A stretch of 6,878 nt of DNA, from NCBI GenBank assembly GCA_013694635.1, contig JACDCA010000041.1:1-6878 (forward strand), in the 5' to 3' direction. Source of the DNA: Acidobacteriota bacterium (lineage in GTDB: Bacteria; Acidobacteriota; Vicinamibacteria; Vicinamibacterales; 2-12-FULL-66-21). The position numbers were made by a program, and so were the translations under genes. Below are positions 6,061-6,878 of this stretch, one piece after another (position 1 is the stretch's first letter; every line of letters begins with the position of its first letter). The notes beneath the pieces are model-generated. The model did no database searches and had not been told where the DNA came from. It saw nothing but the letters and a program-made list of their open reading frames with translations.

Positions 6061-6642
6061 ATGCGCGTCCTGTCCGTCGTGCTCCTGCCGCTCCTTCTTC
6101 TCGCGACGGCCTGCTCAGAACCTCCTCACAAGGAACTCGACCGCGCGCAGGGGGCGATCGACGCCGCACGGGCCGCCGGTGCGGAACAGTACGCGGCCCA
6201 GGCGTTCACCGCCGCGACCTCGGCGCTCCAACAGGCGCACGACGCCGTCACCCAGCGCGATTACCGGCTGGCGCTCACCCGCGCGCTCGACGCCAGCGAT
6301 CGCGCGCAGGACGCGGCGAAAGGGGCCGCCGACGGCAAGGCGCGCGCGCGCAGCGAGGCCGAGAGTGCGATCAACAGCCTCAATGCGGTGCTGGTGAGGC
6401 TTCAGGCCGTGATCACCGCCGAGCGCTCGCGTCTTCCAAAGGCCCCACTCGATGCCGCCACCAGGACTCAACGCACCGCGGAACTTGCACTGCAAAAAGC
6501 GCGCGCGGCGCTGAGCACGGGAAATTATCTGGAGGCCTTACAAAGCGTGAGGGGTCTCGAGCCCCCGGTCACGGCGCAAATACAAGCGGTTGAGGCCGCC
6601 GCCGAGGCACGCCCCGCTAAACCACCGCGGCGTCGCCGCTGA
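6061..6642 (+). CDS. Predicted lipoprotein with DUF4398-like helical repeats
   Basis: A 193-residue predicted lipoprotein of unknown function. The N-terminus MRVLSVVLLPLLLLATAC is a short signal peptide with one Arg, a Leu/Val-rich core and a lipobox-like ATAC, giving Cys18 as the lipidated residue. The mature part is Ala-rich, heptad-like and probably all helical. The stretch around AGAEQYAAQAFTAATSALQQ (39-58) resembles DUF4398 envelope lipoproteins. A second copy occurs: ALQQAHDAVTQRDYRLAL (55-72) aligns with ALQKARAALSTGNYLEAL (143-160). The C-terminus is a basic tail PAKPPRRRR. I chose the ATG at 6061 rather than 6031 or earlier because it gives a canonical lipoprotein signal; longer starts bury the signal and cross the divergent gap. 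No Shine-Dalgarno is seen. The only plus-strand gene here, it converges on the transporter with 57 nt between stops. A structural or scaffolding envelope role is inferred. Confidence 0.82.
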   Translation: MRVLSVVLLPLLLLATACSEPPHKELDRAQGAIDAARAAGAEQYAAQAFTAATSALQQAHDAVTQRDYRLALTRALDASDRAQDAAKGAADGKARARSEAESAINSLNAVLVRLQAVITAERSRLPKAPLDAATRTQRTAELALQKARAALSTGNYLEALQSVRGLEPPVTAQIQAVEAAAEARPAKPPRRRR

Positions 6643-6699
6643 GCCCGCGTCGCAGTCCCCGCACCCTCCGCCAGCCTCCGAATTGGCAGACGCTGCAAT

Positions 6700-6878
6700 C
6701 TACAGAAGGCGGCCGAGCGTCAGGACCAGCGCCACGATCACGATGAATCCAACGACGTCCAGCGCGACGCCGTGCCGCATCATCGCGGTGATCGGCACGT
6801 GCCCGGAGCTGTAGACGATCGCGTTCGGCGGTGTGGAGATGGGCATCATGAACCCCATGGATGCGCCGAGCGTTGCGC
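6700..6878 (-). CDS. DASS/SLC13-family anion:Na+ symporter, C-terminal fragment (runs off right edge)
   Basis: The last 58 residues of a membrane transporter ending at the TAG at 6702-6700. The visible part reads ATLGASMGFMMPISTPPNAI (1-20 of the fragment), then VYSSGHVPITAMMRHGVALD, then the hydrophobic helix VVGFIVIVALVLTL and a short RLL tail. The ASxxFMxPxxTPPNAIV pattern is the second signature hairpin of the divalent anion:Na+ symporter family (sulfate or di-/tricarboxylates; bacterial homologue VcINDY), where it helps form the sodium and carboxylate sites, followed by the final transmembrane helix. Substrate cannot be told from this fragment. It is convergent with the lipoprotein gene; no terminator hairpin is evident between them. 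Confidence 0.85.
   Translation of the reverse strand, partial: ATLGASMGFMMPISTPPNAIVYSSGHVPITAMMRHGVALDVVGFIVIVALVLTLGRLL

Noticed and set aside
6643..6699. Possible bidirectional terminator between the convergent lipoprotein and transporter genes
   Set aside because: Only a 4-bp GCCA/TGGC stem with a 10-nt loop is visible, and no T-tract on either side.

Overview
The window is GC-rich bacterial chromosome, roughly two-thirds G+C by eye. It is tightly packed with housekeeping genes, nearly all on the minus strand. The non-ATG starts, weak ribosome binding sites, a DUF4398-type lipoprotein, short intergenic tandem repeats and a MetRS with a fused C-terminal tRNA-binding domain together suggest an uncultured or soil-type lineage such as Acidobacteriota (Vicinamibacteria-like). 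That placement is inference and no marker in the window settles it.

Layout, reading the minus strand in the direction of transcription (right to left): radC (5999-5334), larC (5330-4068), metG (4036-2102) and tatD (2100-1333) lie head to tail with gaps of 3, 31 and 1 nt and probably form one transcript. An 85-nt gap follows, holding a convincing sigma70-type promoter with a perfect TTGACA -35 box. It precedes a second pair, a long-chain polyprenyl diphosphate synthase (1247-243) and the first 80 codons of NAD-dependent DNA ligase ligA (241 to beyond the left edge), also 1 nt apart.

On the right, a plus-strand lipoprotein gene (6061-6642) diverges from radC across a 61-bp gap containing overlapping -10-like boxes. 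It converges on the 3' end of a minus-strand DASS/SLC13-type transporter that runs off the right edge (6878-6700).

The genes do not form a single pathway. They cover translation (metG), DNA metabolism (ligA, radC, possibly tatD), quinone side-chain synthesis (polyprenyl synthase), maturation of the nickel-pincer cofactor (larC), an envelope lipoprotein and anion transport. I found no undescribed system. The features that stand out are short tandem repeats at three places in adjacent genes (a 7-mer at the larC-metG junction, a 9-mer in the metG linker and a 30-mer in the His-rich insert of larC), an internally duplicated lipoprotein with a possibly near-leaderless promoter, and variant signature residues in MetRS. 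The large plus-strand ORFs opposite these genes look like GC-driven shadows.
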